Shown: piece by piece, positions 32,057 through 41,209 of the stretch
How the letters are laid out: each line of letters opens with the position of its first letter
Position numbering within the stretch: position 1 is the first letter of the stretch
IMG/VR virus record: IMGVR_UViG_3300037258_000150
Location: 1-64,000 of that record
From: a virus
Length of the DNA stretch: 64,000 nt
Direction: 5' to 3' (one strand)
Notes under the pieces: generated by a model
Databases searched by the model: none
What the model was told of the DNA's origin: nothing
Seen by the model: only the letters and a program-made list of their open reading frames with translations
Program-made: the position numbers and the translations under genes

Positions 32057-33021
32057 TCCCGCCTCGGCCCTGGAAGTTTCTGTAGCGTGCCAATGAGTTC
32101 TTGACGCACGCGCTTGACGAACGAGTCGAGCACGCGATGGCCGGTGTCAATATCGCCGTGGCCCACCCGCTTGACCTGAGACGGGGAGATCACCCATTCC
32201 CCCCCGGCCGCGACAATCGGCACGCCTGATACTTCTCCGCCAGCGGCCTTGCGCGCGCGGGCCTTGAGTTTCTTGAGCGCCGCGCGCACGCCGGGATGCA
32301 GCGGTAGTTTTTCGGCTTCATCAAGACCCACCCATTCAGCCCTGTCGTGCTCGTCGTTGAGTTCAGGCTTGAACTCATCCGGAGCATGGGCCAAGTAGGT
32401 GGTGAACGCAACGTTCTCCCGGTCGCTGTGCATGAAGGGCGAGAGGCCACCATCGTGCTCGTAGCCGGTCTCTTCGCGCACTTCGCGGCGAGCGGCATCT
32501 TCGGGACGCTCGCCCTTCTCGATGTGGCCCGCCGGCAATGCCCACTCTCCTGCGTGCTCTTGCCCCTTGCGGCGCATCAGCAGTACCTCACGTTTAGGCG
32601 AGAGAAAGAGCACGCCAGCGGCCTTGATGCGGCCGCCCCTGGCGTAGGTGACGGGTAGGCCGTAGACACCACCCGTTTGGCCATAGGGCGAAGTGCCCGC
32701 GTAGGGCTCACCGCCAAAGGTGCGGCGCAGGACCTTGAAGCCGGCGAGCGTGTTACCTTCGCCCCCGGCGCTAACGATATCAGCTGGTAAAACGTAACTG
32801 CCTGACTCCACCGTCATCGGCAGGTGATCCGTGCGGCCGGACACGGCGGCATGGATGGGGCCTACGTGAAAGCGGCGCGTGATGTCCGTGCCGCCGCCGT
32901 CTTGCCGGTGCTTACGGGCGACATTGAGAGCCGCCGCGATTGACTGATCGCGCGGATGGCCGGCGTCCTCCATTTCCTCGATGTTGTGACCGATGTTTGT
33001 TTTACCTGGAAGTAACGGCAT
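32053..33021 (-). CDS. Structural-region protein with inserted Nudix hydrolase domain
   Basis: 322 residues. The N-terminal third (HNIEEMEDAGHPRDQSIAAALNVARK, FHVGPIHAAVSGRTDHLP) and the C-terminal 60 residues (VPIVAAGGEWVISP, DIDTGHRVLDSFVKRVR) look like the two halves of one phage protein found near portal and neck genes. Between them, about residues 133-255, lies a Nudix domain with an intact box: Gly165, Glu171, Arg179-Glu180, Glu183-Glu184 and Gly186. Nudix enzymes hydrolyse nucleoside diphosphates linked to another group. The combination in one chain is unusual. Confidence 0.75.
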   Translation of the reverse strand: MPLLPGKTNIGHNIEEMEDAGHPRDQSIAAALNVARKHRQDGGGTDITRRFHVGPIHAAVSGRTDHLPMTVESGSYVLPADIVSAGGEGNTLAGFKVLRRTFGGEPYAGTSPYGQTGGVYGLPVTYARGGRIKAAGVLFLSPKREVLLMRRKGQEHAGEWALPAGHIEKGERPEDAARREVREETGYEHDGGLSPFMHSDRENVAFTTYLAHAPDEFKPELNDEHDRAEWVGLDEAEKLPLHPGVRAALKKLKARARKAAGGEVSGVPIVAAGGEWVISPSQVKRVGHGDIDTGHRVLDSFVKRVRQELIGTLQKLPGPRRD

Positions 33022-33023
33022 AG

Positions 33024-33689
33024 TTATATCGCTCCCGCCAACAATCCAGCGTCGTTGGTTTTCGGATTACGTTTGTGCTTCCATCCGCTTTTTTGCTCTG
33101 GCAGGTGCTCAATCGTGTGACAGTTTGGGCACAGAATTTCTATATTATGCTTCGTGTTGTTAGTTCTATCTCGATTCTTGTGATGGAGCGCCAGTATTTC
33201 AGGAACTTCTTTATAGCCACATCGCTCGCAATTGATCATGAGGCCGCGCTTCCTGAGCCACGCAGCAATAGCTTGTGTTCTCTGTGATTTTGGCCATTCA
33301 ACCAATTTTCCTACGCCCATGCATTTGTAACTGCAATATGTTGGAGCGTAGACGCCGTGATGGCGTCTCTCAAACTCCACGCCGCATGTTTTGCACTTCG
33401 TTTTGATCTTTGGATACGTTGGTTTTTTGCCGCCTCCTCGATTAGCAGGTTGTATACCCTTGCGTATGGCATTTCCTAAGCATTTTTTATTACAGAATCT
33501 AGCCGTTTTAGCGCGTGGCGCCGTAGTGAAGAATGTTGCGCCGCAATTCAGGCAGATCCTGGGATAGTTCTTGCATTTATTCCGCTCTTTGGCGCACGCG
33601 GCGCACCTAAATGGCTTCTTGCCGTGGCGGTCGCGTTTCCGCGACGTTATTACACCGCAGTCATCACAGGGCATCTCCATTGTGTTCAT
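33024..33689 (-). CDS. HNH endonuclease with several zinc fingers
   Basis: 221 residues. Three or four Cys pairs (CDDCG, CAAC, CLNCG, CKTCG) precede the HNH part ILALHHKNRDRTNNTKHNIEILCPNCHTIEH near 166-196. This is the second HNH homing-type endonuclease in this region. It has its own gap from the neighbours and an AT-richer sequence than they have, as expected for a mobile insert. Confidence 0.85.
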   Translation of the reverse strand: MNTMEMPCDDCGVITSRKRDRHGKKPFRCAACAKERNKCKNYPRICLNCGATFFTTAPRAKTARFCNKKCLGNAIRKGIQPANRGGGKKPTYPKIKTKCKTCGVEFERRHHGVYAPTYCSYKCMGVGKLVEWPKSQRTQAIAAWLRKRGLMINCERCGYKEVPEILALHHKNRDRTNNTKHNIEILCPNCHTIEHLPEQKSGWKHKRNPKTNDAGLLAGAI

Positions 33690-33692
33690 ATA

Positions 33693-34076
33693 CTATGACC
33701 AACTTATGCTGACTGACATTCCACTTCCGGGCACCACGAGTATCCCAGAGTCGCAGGCCATATTCACCACATACGGCTCACCGTTACTCGCCGCAGTCTC
33801 CGGAATTATCCACAGCGGCATTACCTGCGCGATACTGGCCGAGTCGTAGATCATCCCCGTGGTCGAGCCGGCGGTGATGATGCTGACGGAGGCGACTCTT
33901 CCGGGGGATGTCTTGACTACCTTGGGGGCCGTGATCGCCTCGGTGGTGGAGGCGCCGTTGACGTCCTTAAATGCCTGCGTCGCGCCGTTTAACGCAATGA
34001 CGAGATTCTTGATGCTCGTCAGAATGTCAGAGAGAGAGGCTCCAGGCTGCGGTGTTTGTGTCGTCGGGTTGGGCAT
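33693..34076 (-). CDS. Small structural protein
   Basis: 127 residues: a helical half followed by beta strands (VVKTSPGRVASVSIITAG, GEPYVVNMACDSGILVVPG) as seen in phage head or neck decoration proteins of about this size. Its end and that of its neighbour are adjacent to tail genes. No family name assigned. Confidence 0.6.
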   Translation of the reverse strand: MPNPTTQTPQPGASLSDILTSIKNLVIALNGATQAFKDVNGASTTEAITAPKVVKTSPGRVASVSIITAGSTTGMIYDSASIAQVMPLWIIPETAASNGEPYVVNMACDSGILVVPGSGMSVSISWS

Positions 34077-36136
34077 CAGAATTTTCCGTCAGGCGCATAG
34101 CGGTACCGCAGCGCCCCGATGCGCCACCAGGTGCCGAGATCGCTGCTTGAGACCCTGATCGCCACGAGCCGACCCCGCAGCCTAGTGTTGAAATACTGTG
34201 TCGCCTGAGTCACGGTGTAGGGTCCAAATTGCTGCGGCGTGTCGCCTGGGTAATCCACCACAAGGAACGTGATCTGAACGGTAGCGTTCTGCGCCTCGCT
34301 CCACTGTCCCCAGCGCATGTCGGGCCACACAAGGTCGACGAACGTCTTGAAGTCACCCTCTGCTATCGTGAAGTACCCCGTCTGGAAGTACGGCAGCATC
34401 GCCACTCCGTCGGCATCGTTCGAGGTCTCGTGCTGATAGAGGTAGAGTGAAGTCGGATCGGAGCCGATTGGCGGCCCGAGCACCGACTGATCAACCCAGG
34501 CGCTGCGACCCAAGGTGCCGTAGTCCCAGAGCCCCAAGTTGACGTTGTACTTGACGTACGAGTCGACTTCTCCGGAGCCGCCGGCCGATGGGTAGAACCA
34601 CTGAATCTCACCGAAGAGCGAGTTGACCGCGATGCGGATTTTGGACGCCGCCGCAGCACCGGGATAAAGATTCTGATACACCACGTCCCACACGGTACAG
34701 GGGAGCACTTCCACACCCGAGCCGCCGTAGACGTAGAATTGCTTGAATCCCATCCAGTACGCGATGCCGTTGTAGAAGGCTGCGGCCTTACGGCCTATGA
34801 GTCCGCAGCCGGTACCGATCTGGTTGAATGAGTAGACATACGGCGGACCGACGTACTGCATCGAATACACGTCGATGTCAGTCCAGATGAGGGCCTGCTG
34901 CGGCCCCTGCATGCCGCACACGATCCTGGATCCAGTCGGGATGCGATCTGACCCGGCCTGATTCGTGACGAGGGCTATCCATTGGTTCGGGTTATTGACA
35001 TCGCACCAGTTGATGAGGAGCGGGTCCTGGATGCCGGTCTCGGTCGAGCCCCACGCGACGATTTGCCGCTGCGGCATCGCGACGAACACCCCATCGTTGA
35101 CGGGTGGCGCTTGGGGTATGACGGCGGCGGTCGGTTGCTGGCCCGGCGTCCAGAGGTAAATCGGCTGATACGGTATCGCTTGCGCGAGGTCCGTGGAGGT
35201 CGTCGGGCAGGCGATGAGGTCCTCGCCAAAATTCGACATGGTCCAGTCGTCCGTCTCTATCGGCAGCGCCCCCGGCGGGGTCGTCGGGACACCCAGTCCG
35301 TTGTAGACGTAGATCACGGTGCCGCCGTTGATCGGCGCGGCGCCGGTTGAAGTCGCGGGAGCGCTCGCGGCGATCTCGAACGTATTCACGTCGATGACGT
35401 CCTCGACGATGTAGTTACCGTAGATGGTGAGCCCACCGACGGTCGTCGATACCAACACCGGGAACGTCGCACCGACCGAAAACCCGTGATCGGGGAGCGC
35501 GACGGTGACGATGTTCGAGGACACCACGGTCGAGAGCTGCGGAAGGACGGCGGTATTCGTATTGGTGGCCGGATTTAGCGCCCCCAGTAGCGTCGTGGCG
35601 TAGACCGTGTACGTGTTGGAGCCGGTGTATCCATTGGGGTCACACGGATAGAGTCCGAAGAGAACGACTCCGCCTATGGCTATGTGGATCGGGATGTAGA
35701 CGCTGCAGCTGTTGTTCACGCCGGTGACGATGTTGTCGGTGATCGTGATGACGGGACTTCCGACAGTCGATGCCGCAGCAACAGGGGTGAAGGCGCTGTG
35801 CGTCTGTAGCGGCGTGATGTCGGTGAGCGTGCCACCGGTGATCACGGCGAGTTGCGAGCGCGTGGTCGTCGGGACGACCTGAGTGCCGACCGCAAGCCAT
35901 GCGTTTAGGTTCAAGTCCTCCCACGCCCAGAGCGCTCGTACCACAGCCACCATGGCGCTAGAGAGAAACTTCGACCATCCGCCGAGCTTCTGGATCAGCG
36001 CTGAGAATGCCGGCGGGTCGGGCTGAAACCTGATGAGGTTGGTTTGCGAGATTCCAGCGTTCTCATTGAGCGCTGGCGTCTCCGTCGTATTGACGGCCCC
36101 GGTGTAAGGCGCGAGCTTGAATACGGCGTGCGGCAT
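34076..36136 (-). CDS. Tail stabilisation protein, P22 gp10-like
   Basis: 686 residues, the size of the packaged-DNA stabilisation or tail hub protein of podophages. N-terminal FKLAPYTGAVNTTETPALNENAG, then beta-rich repeats, DRIPTGSRIVCGMQGPQQALIWTD and GCGLIGRKAAAFYNGIAYWMG near 400-490, typical of beta-propeller-like gp10 proteins. It closes the portal channel and holds DNA. It overlaps the 33693-34076 start by one base. Confidence 0.72.
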   Translation of the reverse strand: MPHAVFKLAPYTGAVNTTETPALNENAGISQTNLIRFQPDPPAFSALIQKLGGWSKFLSSAMVAVVRALWAWEDLNLNAWLAVGTQVVPTTTRSQLAVITGGTLTDITPLQTHSAFTPVAAASTVGSPVITITDNIVTGVNNSCSVYIPIHIAIGGVVLFGLYPCDPNGYTGSNTYTVYATTLLGALNPATNTNTAVLPQLSTVVSSNIVTVALPDHGFSVGATFPVLVSTTVGGLTIYGNYIVEDVIDVNTFEIAASAPATSTGAAPINGGTVIYVYNGLGVPTTPPGALPIETDDWTMSNFGEDLIACPTTSTDLAQAIPYQPIYLWTPGQQPTAAVIPQAPPVNDGVFVAMPQRQIVAWGSTETGIQDPLLINWCDVNNPNQWIALVTNQAGSDRIPTGSRIVCGMQGPQQALIWTDIDVYSMQYVGPPYVYSFNQIGTGCGLIGRKAAAFYNGIAYWMGFKQFYVYGGSGVEVLPCTVWDVVYQNLYPGAAAASKIRIAVNSLFGEIQWFYPSAGGSGEVDSYVKYNVNLGLWDYGTLGRSAWVDQSVLGPPIGSDPTSLYLYQHETSNDADGVAMLPYFQTGYFTIAEGDFKTFVDLVWPDMRWGQWSEAQNATVQITFLVVDYPGDTPQQFGPYTVTQATQYFNTRLRGRLVAIRVSSSDLGTWWRIGALRYRYAPDGKF

Positions 36137-36139
36137 GGC

Positions 36140-36922
36140 TCACCGCGTTGGAGTCGCGGCGGTTGGAGTGGAGTAGGAGGACCAGCCTGAGCCCTCGGCC
36201 TTACGGCGATCCTCGACTGCTATTGCACCCAAGCGCAACGCTTGGTACTGCTTTTCGTATGACATTCCCATATCTGGCTGATCGCTTTGCGCACTAAAAT
36301 TGCGCTGATATGCTGATATGAAGATCATGCTGCTCATAACCAACATGTCCGGATAGTACTGCGAGATATACGTATACGCGGTATCCGCAAGTCCGCTGGA
36401 AGCGTTGATATAGAGACTCGGCGGAAATGCGGTCCCTGTCACGCGTAGAGAATACGTATAGTTCGGCGGAGGGCCCAATAAGATGTTTGTATTCGTGTTC
36501 TGTTCACTCCCGAACTGATCTCCATAGAGTGCCGCGAATCTAGGCATTCCGGATTGTGCTATGCCGCTATAGCAATTCTGAATGAACTCCTTTGAGACGA
36601 ACGTCAGTGGCGAGGAAGTGACCACTATCCCGCTGGAGATTTGCACGATTTCAGCGGTCTGTATGGTCCAGAAATCTCCAGCGGGTATCGCGAAGACGGA
36701 TTGTCCCATCGTCAAAGAATATGTATTTGATGTCTGTGAGGACAGCAGATCCAGATCGCGCGCAATCCGGCTTTCCGCATAGGCGAGGATCTGCGGCAAT
36801 ATCTGCTGCAATGGCGCATCAACGAAAGCGTAAACGCCGCCCGACTCCTGCGTAAGCTCAACGGCCAACGAACCGATCGTTTGCACCCATGCGTTAAATG
36901 AAAGCGGATTCGGGCTGCTCAT
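36140..36922 (-). CDS. Neck / head-tail adaptor protein
   Basis: 260 residues. Helical N-terminus (PLSFNAWVQTIGSLAVELTQ), then PLQQILPQILAYAESRIARDL, a beta middle, and PDMLVMSSMIFISAYQRNFSAQS. This matches the adaptor-type proteins of podophages that sit between portal and tail hub. Its first 20 residues closely parallel the start of the upstream GIY-YIG gene. Confidence 0.65.
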   Translation of the reverse strand: MSSPNPLSFNAWVQTIGSLAVELTQESGGVYAFVDAPLQQILPQILAYAESRIARDLDLLSSQTSNTYSLTMGQSVFAIPAGDFWTIQTAEIVQISSGIVVTSSPLTFVSKEFIQNCYSGIAQSGMPRFAALYGDQFGSEQNTNTNILLGPPPNYTYSLRVTGTAFPPSLYINASSGLADTAYTYISQYYPDMLVMSSMIFISAYQRNFSAQSDQPDMGMSYEKQYQALRLGAIAVEDRRKAEGSGWSSYSTPTAATPTR

Positions 36923-37830
36923 TCGGCCTTCTTGGCATGACGCCGTCTGGCTGCCATTGCTATATTCGCGCGCCCCTCCGGTGACTTGCGTTTTCCTTTG
37001 TTGCCAGCAGAAATAGCGGCACGATGAGCCGCTGACATGGGGCCAAGTTTTTTTCCTTTCTTGGCAGCCGATAACTTAGCGCGTGTCTCTGCCGTTTGAA
37101 TTCTAGGCTTACCAACATGCGACAAACGCAGCGCTTCTTTGACATGCGGAGGCATTGGACGCCCCTTGGATGCGGCACCGATGTTTGCTTTGTGCTCCTC
37201 GGTAAAATAGCGCTTTTTCCCGCGATTTATAGAAGCGAGCATCTCTATCACTGCGGTATTGACTTTCCTGCCAGCAGCTCTAGCGGCTATTCTTGCGCGC
37301 GTCTCTGCCGAGCGCTTACGGCCAGTGTGAAACGCCACAGTCTTGGCGATAGCCTCTGGAGTATGCTTATAGCCAGAACAGCCTTCACCGCCGCAACTCA
37401 AGTTCACCAGGCCGAACCCGGCATCGCGCCAATAAGCTATTCTTTCTCGCTCCATGGCGAAAGCGGCTTCTTCCGATAGTCGGTTGGCGACGATCCTGAT
37501 TTGGATGGAGACCCCCAAGGCCGCTAACTGAGACCGCATGGCGACATGAGTGCTATTGCGGCCGTTAAGCATATCGGATGACCGGGAGCCATGACCTTTC
37601 CCGACGTAGAAGGGGACATTGATATCGCTGCGCCAGTGTTCATAAACGTAAAATTTGGTATCGTCTGTGTCAGCCATGATCGCATCCTCATCATGCATCG
37701 TGGTTAGGGGGCGCGTGACGTTCGTAGCGTCTCGCGTCCTCCGAATTATAGCTGCAGCACGATCCGCCAGCACCCCCAGCTGCTGAACGTAGGCGTTGTA
37801 TGAGAGAGGAGTGGTGGCTGAGGCTGTCAT
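36919..37830 (-). CDS. GIY-YIG homing endonuclease with NUMOD3 repeats and a neck-like N-terminus
   Basis: 303 residues, ATGA overlap at its end with the neck gene. The catalytic part starts near residue 59: KFYVYEHWRSD and PFYVGKGHGSRS (GIY-YIG motifs), Glu127 in AMERERIAYW and Asn143 in GLVNLS. From 157 onward there are four or five NUMOD3-like DNA-binding repeats (EAIAKTVAFHTGRKRS, EEHKANIGAASKGRP, ETRAKLSAAKKGKKLG and others). Residues 1-22 (MTASATTPLSYNAYVQQLGV...) imitate the first residues of the following neck protein, as if the enzyme took over another allele of that gene. An internal ATG at 37678 could make the enzyme alone. Confidence 0.85.
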   Translation of the reverse strand: MTASATTPLSYNAYVQQLGVLADRAAAIIRRTRDATNVTRPLTTMHDEDAIMADTDDTKFYVYEHWRSDINVPFYVGKGHGSRSSDMLNGRNSTHVAMRSQLAALGVSIQIRIVANRLSEEAAFAMERERIAYWRDAGFGLVNLSCGGEGCSGYKHTPEAIAKTVAFHTGRKRSAETRARIAARAAGRKVNTAVIEMLASINRGKKRYFTEEHKANIGAASKGRPMPPHVKEALRLSHVGKPRIQTAETRAKLSAAKKGKKLGPMSAAHRAAISAGNKGKRKSPEGRANIAMAARRRHAKKAE

Positions 37831-37833
37831 GTT

Positions 37834-38577
37834 TTAGTAGTAGAAGACCGGATAGCTGCCGCCCGAGGAAAGAGGACACGAGGTAGTCCATGTCCAAATA
37901 CCAGCCGCACCCGTATAAGAGTAAGTCGCACTGGAGGTTAAATAGAGAGTGCCGTTTATCGACAAACCGGTGACATAACCAGAGTTAGAAGACGGCAGGA
38001 ATACATCTAAAGATAGAGTGCCACTACTTGAATCGCAAAGAAGTGAGGGCACTCCATGTCCGTTGTAATCGGTACTCGGAGACAGAGAGCCGATACCGAT
38101 TGAGGTCGAATAGCCCGTGAGATTGGGAGAACTGAAGCCAGCCACCAGAGTTGCAGTGCCAGCCGATGGAGGTAACAGCGGGATGCGCGTAAGAGAGACC
38201 GAGACATCGGCGTATGGGGCTGATATCGGTCTCGCATCACTCACAAGACATTGGGCTACTCCGCTGTAGGTGGTATTGGCAACTGCGCCGCTTACAGTGA
38301 AGTTGGTAGTCGCACTCGCAGAGGATCCGATCGAAATGCCTGCGCCACCGCTCGCCCATGACCAACCGTACACATATGGAGGAATTCCACCTTTCCCGGT
38401 GCACGTCGTGGACGCGGATGTCAGCGTCGCACTGGGATTGCTGTAGGTGATAGCCGTAGGGGATGCCGAGGAACTCAGAACAGCGATGGCGCCAGCGAGT
38501 AGGATATTCAGAACCCCGCCAGCGCGGGCGACGCGCGGCAGCAACGCGAGCAGGATATACGGGACGAAGCGCTTCAT
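37834..38577 (-). CDS. Secreted beta-rich fibre-region protein
   Basis: 247 residues with a Sec signal (MKRFVPYILLALLPRVARA, cut before GGVL). The mature part is Ser/Thr/Gly-rich beta, with Cys near TTCTGKGG, AQCLVSD, LLCDSSS and TSCPLSSG. No enzymatic motif. Its start overlaps the upstream fibre gene by one base. Two signal-bearing proteins thus also lie inside the tail/neck region. Confidence 0.62.
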   Translation of the reverse strand: MKRFVPYILLALLPRVARAGGVLNILLAGAIAVLSSSASPTAITYSNPSATLTSASTTCTGKGGIPPYVYGWSWASGGAGISIGSSASATTNFTVSGAVANTTYSGVAQCLVSDARPISAPYADVSVSLTRIPLLPPSAGTATLVAGFSSPNLTGYSTSIGIGSLSPSTDYNGHGVPSLLCDSSSGTLSLDVFLPSSNSGYVTGLSINGTLYLTSSATYSYTGAAGIWTWTTSCPLSSGGSYPVFYY

Positions 38578-39827
38578 CAGGTAATCCCTGAACCGCTGAT
38601 GACGAAGGTCGTGCTATTCACGCACAATATTGTGGCAAGCCCTACTGAGGTGAGGGTCCTGGAACCGCTTGTGACGTTTCCAATTGCCCAGTAAAGAGTC
38701 ACACCGCCAGCGGGCGCGATGGTAAAGGACGTTGTGCCATTGAGCGCCAGAATCGTGATGACATCACCGCCTGAGAATACTCCGGAGGGTATCGTCACGG
38801 TCCCCGAGCTACCATCAAGCTCTACGGTCTTACCACGGTCCGCGAGTGTTAGGGGGTAACTGCCGCCCTGCACATTGAGCGGCGTACCCAAGTATCCGAC
38901 TTGAAATAGACCGTTTCCCGCACTGTCTGAAATTCCGACCGTGCCATCGCCCAGGACTCGGAAGAAGCTAGTCGTCCCTGCGCGATTTTTCACCTCTAAT
39001 GCGACATCGCTGGAATTCGTTCCGGCGGTGACAAGTAATCCATTCGATGATCCAGTCGTGGAACTGCCGATGACCTTGGTGTACTGAGCCAGTCCATTCG
39101 TGACATCAAGCGCATCATTGCTCGCGTTTCCATTGATCGCGAGCCCGACGCCGCTCGCGGGCGCCATCGTGGTCGAGCCCGTCCACGTCGGCGAGGAGGA
39201 GAGCGGCAGGTCAGCGTCCACCATGCCGCGGAAACTCGGCAGCGCCGGGGTCCCTGAGGCGGGACCGGCAAAAAGCGTGTTCGCCGATTCGTTCACGACC
39301 GAGAATGGCGTGATGCACCCGGTGGCGTTGCCATTTGCGAGGATGCCCTGTGCGGCCTGCCCGCTCGAGCACAGCGCTGGCGTGGAGGCCAGTGCCGTGG
39401 CCGCTGCGGCCAGCGTGGCGGTGGCGGCGTTACCGGTCGTGCTTTGGTTCAGCGTCGGGAAATTACCGGCTACGGCCGCCTGCAATCCGCTGCCGGTGGA
39501 ATACCCAATACCGGTAAATGTCGGCGCCAGAGTGATCGCTGCGGCCGTGGTCGGGTTTGCGACAGACCCCGACAAGCCATTTGCGGACACGACGGACACC
39601 GAGGTAACGGTCCCGGTTGAACTTCCCACCGGGACCCCGTTGACGTATAGGCCCTGGACATTGAGCGTTCCGGGGCCGAACCCGGCGCCGGCGGCGGATC
39701 CTAAGACCATGCCGGTGGTGGTCGAGTATGCGATCCCGGGCGGCGGGAAGTAGTTGTAGACCGGGGATGACTGCGCGAGCGCCGTAGCGGCAAAGAGCGC
39801 CAGGATGGTCCATCGCAAATACTTCAT
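38577..39827 (-). CDS. Secreted modular fibre protein
   Basis: 416 residues from ATG 39827 (ATGA overlap). A Sec signal (MKYLRWTILALFAATALA, cut before QSSP), then fibre-like beta modules: FPPPGIAYSTTTGMVLGSA, VTSVSVVSANGLSGSV and a Cys pair in ALCSSGQAAQGILANGNATGC, matching the paired-Cys modules of the giant fibre at 20144-23968. The C-terminal 120 residues (PLTLADRGKTVELDG onward) resemble a fibre head. Likely relative of the giant fibre. Confidence 0.65.
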   Translation of the reverse strand: MKYLRWTILALFAATALAQSSPVYNYFPPPGIAYSTTTGMVLGSAAGAGFGPGTLNVQGLYVNGVPVGSSTGTVTSVSVVSANGLSGSVANPTTAAAITLAPTFTGIGYSTGSGLQAAVAGNFPTLNQSTTGNAATATLAAAATALASTPALCSSGQAAQGILANGNATGCITPFSVVNESANTLFAGPASGTPALPSFRGMVDADLPLSSSPTWTGSTTMAPASGVGLAINGNASNDALDVTNGLAQYTKVIGSSTTGSSNGLLVTAGTNSSDVALEVKNRAGTTSFFRVLGDGTVGISDSAGNGLFQVGYLGTPLNVQGGSYPLTLADRGKTVELDGSSGTVTIPSGVFSGGDVITILALNGTTSFTIAPAGGVTLYWAIGNVTSGSRTLTSVGLATILCVNSTTFVISGSGIT

Positions 39828-40282
39828 AGCGCCACCCACTTGCCGATCGTCGCGGAGTACTTGAACGACTGCGCGTTGTTCTCCCCGAGGGCGATATCGG
39901 CGACCATGCGAAATTGGTTAGCGGGCTGCGAGCCGCCGTTCAACGCGTTCAGGGTCAGTGCGTAGGTGCTCAGGTTCGTGACGACGGCGATCTGCCCATC
40001 GTAGCCGGCCGAGAGTCCCGTGATGTTTGCGATGCCGGTCGGGGTAAGCTCGAGGAACCCCGTCGTCGCCCCGAATCCCGTCGGCGCGTAGTCATTGTTC
40101 GCCCCGGTCGCGGGCACCGCATTGACAACGCCAGTGGGGCCGGTGGGGGAGATGACCGAGCCTAAGGACGCCACTTGGGCGGACGTGCCGCGAACGGAGG
40201 TACCGTTCTGCACCATCTCGACCGACTCGGCGCCAGTCAGGGAGTTCGCTTGGGGAAGCTGCAGGATAGTTGCGGTGGCCAT
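39824..40282 (-). CDS. Beta-rich structural protein
   Basis: 152 residues, no signal. The N-terminus (ATILQLPQANSLTGAESVEMVQNGTSVR) is typical of small phage collar or fibre-base proteins; the rest has alternating strands and Gly/Asn turns. Overlaps the fibre gene by four bases, so perhaps the part that anchors it. Confidence 0.62.
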   Translation of the reverse strand: MATATILQLPQANSLTGAESVEMVQNGTSVRGTSAQVASLGSVISPTGPTGVVNAVPATGANNDYAPTGFGATTGFLELTPTGIANITGLSAGYDGQIAVVTNLSTYALTLNALNGGSQPANQFRMVADIALGENNAQSFKYSATIGKWVAL

Positions 40283-40285
40283 AAC

Positions 40286-41209
40286 TTAACCGGTCGATAT
40301 CGGCTGTCCGCTTTGATTGTAGATCTGATCACCGGATTGATTCAGCAGATTGCCGCCGACGCCGGCGCTGCCGACCGGCGCGCACCCGAGTGGCGGAATG
40401 GTCCGCGAGGCGTAAGGTAGCCCCGCGCGCGCCGTGATGATGCGCGGGGAGCCTGGTACGGGGCCCGACTCGAGCCCCATCTGCTCGCCGTCCTGGTTGT
40501 AGATCGGATCGCCCGCCTCGTTGAAGAGCCCACCGACACGCGTCGCGGGCGTCAAGAGCGAGCCGGCGGCCACGTTGTGGGCCACCAGATACGTGAAGGC
40601 GGTCGCCGTGAGGACTGCGACGCTGTGAAAGCCGTTGGTCGCCGTGAGCCCCTCGGCGGATATCTGGCAATCGGTCTGAAGCCCGTGAACTCTTGAGCAC
40701 GTCACGCTCACCGTGGCCGTCCCGTTGGCGGTCACTGAGAGAATCGCGAGCGGCACGGCGAAAGGCTTCTGCAGGCCGCCGTTGTAGGGCATCACGGCGT
40801 TTTGAATCAGCCCCTCGGGGCAGCCGATGGGCTGCGTGATGCGGTTCTCGGCGTCCTGCGTGACGCGTAGTGCCGCCCTTGCCGGGACGGGGATGCCGAC
40901 TATTGGGTCGATGGGAATGGGGAGTGTCGTGCGGTAGTTTGTTTCGTCGGACTCGAATTGCTCGACACTGGGGAAGTAGACCGGAGTTGGGTCGGCTGGG
41001 AGAACAATCGCTCTATTTTGGTCAGTAGGTATATCAAGGCACTTCTGACACACCAGTATGTAGATATTGGTCAGTTGCGTTCCGCGCCACTGGTACTGAA
41101 AAGACAGATTCACGCGATTGAACCACAGGCCGCAGCGCATGCAAACTGCGAACGCCTGCGGTCGCTTCAGCGATGTGCGCGCATGACCGGACCGGGAGGC
41201 ATATGCCAT
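40286..41209 (-). CDS. Conserved phage structural-region protein with zinc-finger N-terminus
   Basis: 307 residues. RTSLKRPQAFAVCMRCGLWFNR and ILVCQKCLDIP give two CxxC pairs (residues about 23-57), then RAIVLPADPTPVYFPSVEQF. The remaining two thirds are beta-rich with NEAGDPIYNQDGEQMGLE and NQSGDQIYNQSGQP repeats at the end, like a fibre or capsid accessory. Homologous proteins are common in podophages near the neck genes; function unknown. Confidence 0.7.
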   Translation of the reverse strand: MAYASRSGHARTSLKRPQAFAVCMRCGLWFNRVNLSFQYQWRGTQLTNIYILVCQKCLDIPTDQNRAIVLPADPTPVYFPSVEQFESDETNYRTTLPIPIDPIVGIPVPARAALRVTQDAENRITQPIGCPEGLIQNAVMPYNGGLQKPFAVPLAILSVTANGTATVSVTCSRVHGLQTDCQISAEGLTATNGFHSVAVLTATAFTYLVAHNVAAGSLLTPATRVGGLFNEAGDPIYNQDGEQMGLESGPVPGSPRIITARAGLPYASRTIPPLGCAPVGSAGVGGNLLNQSGDQIYNQSGQPISTG

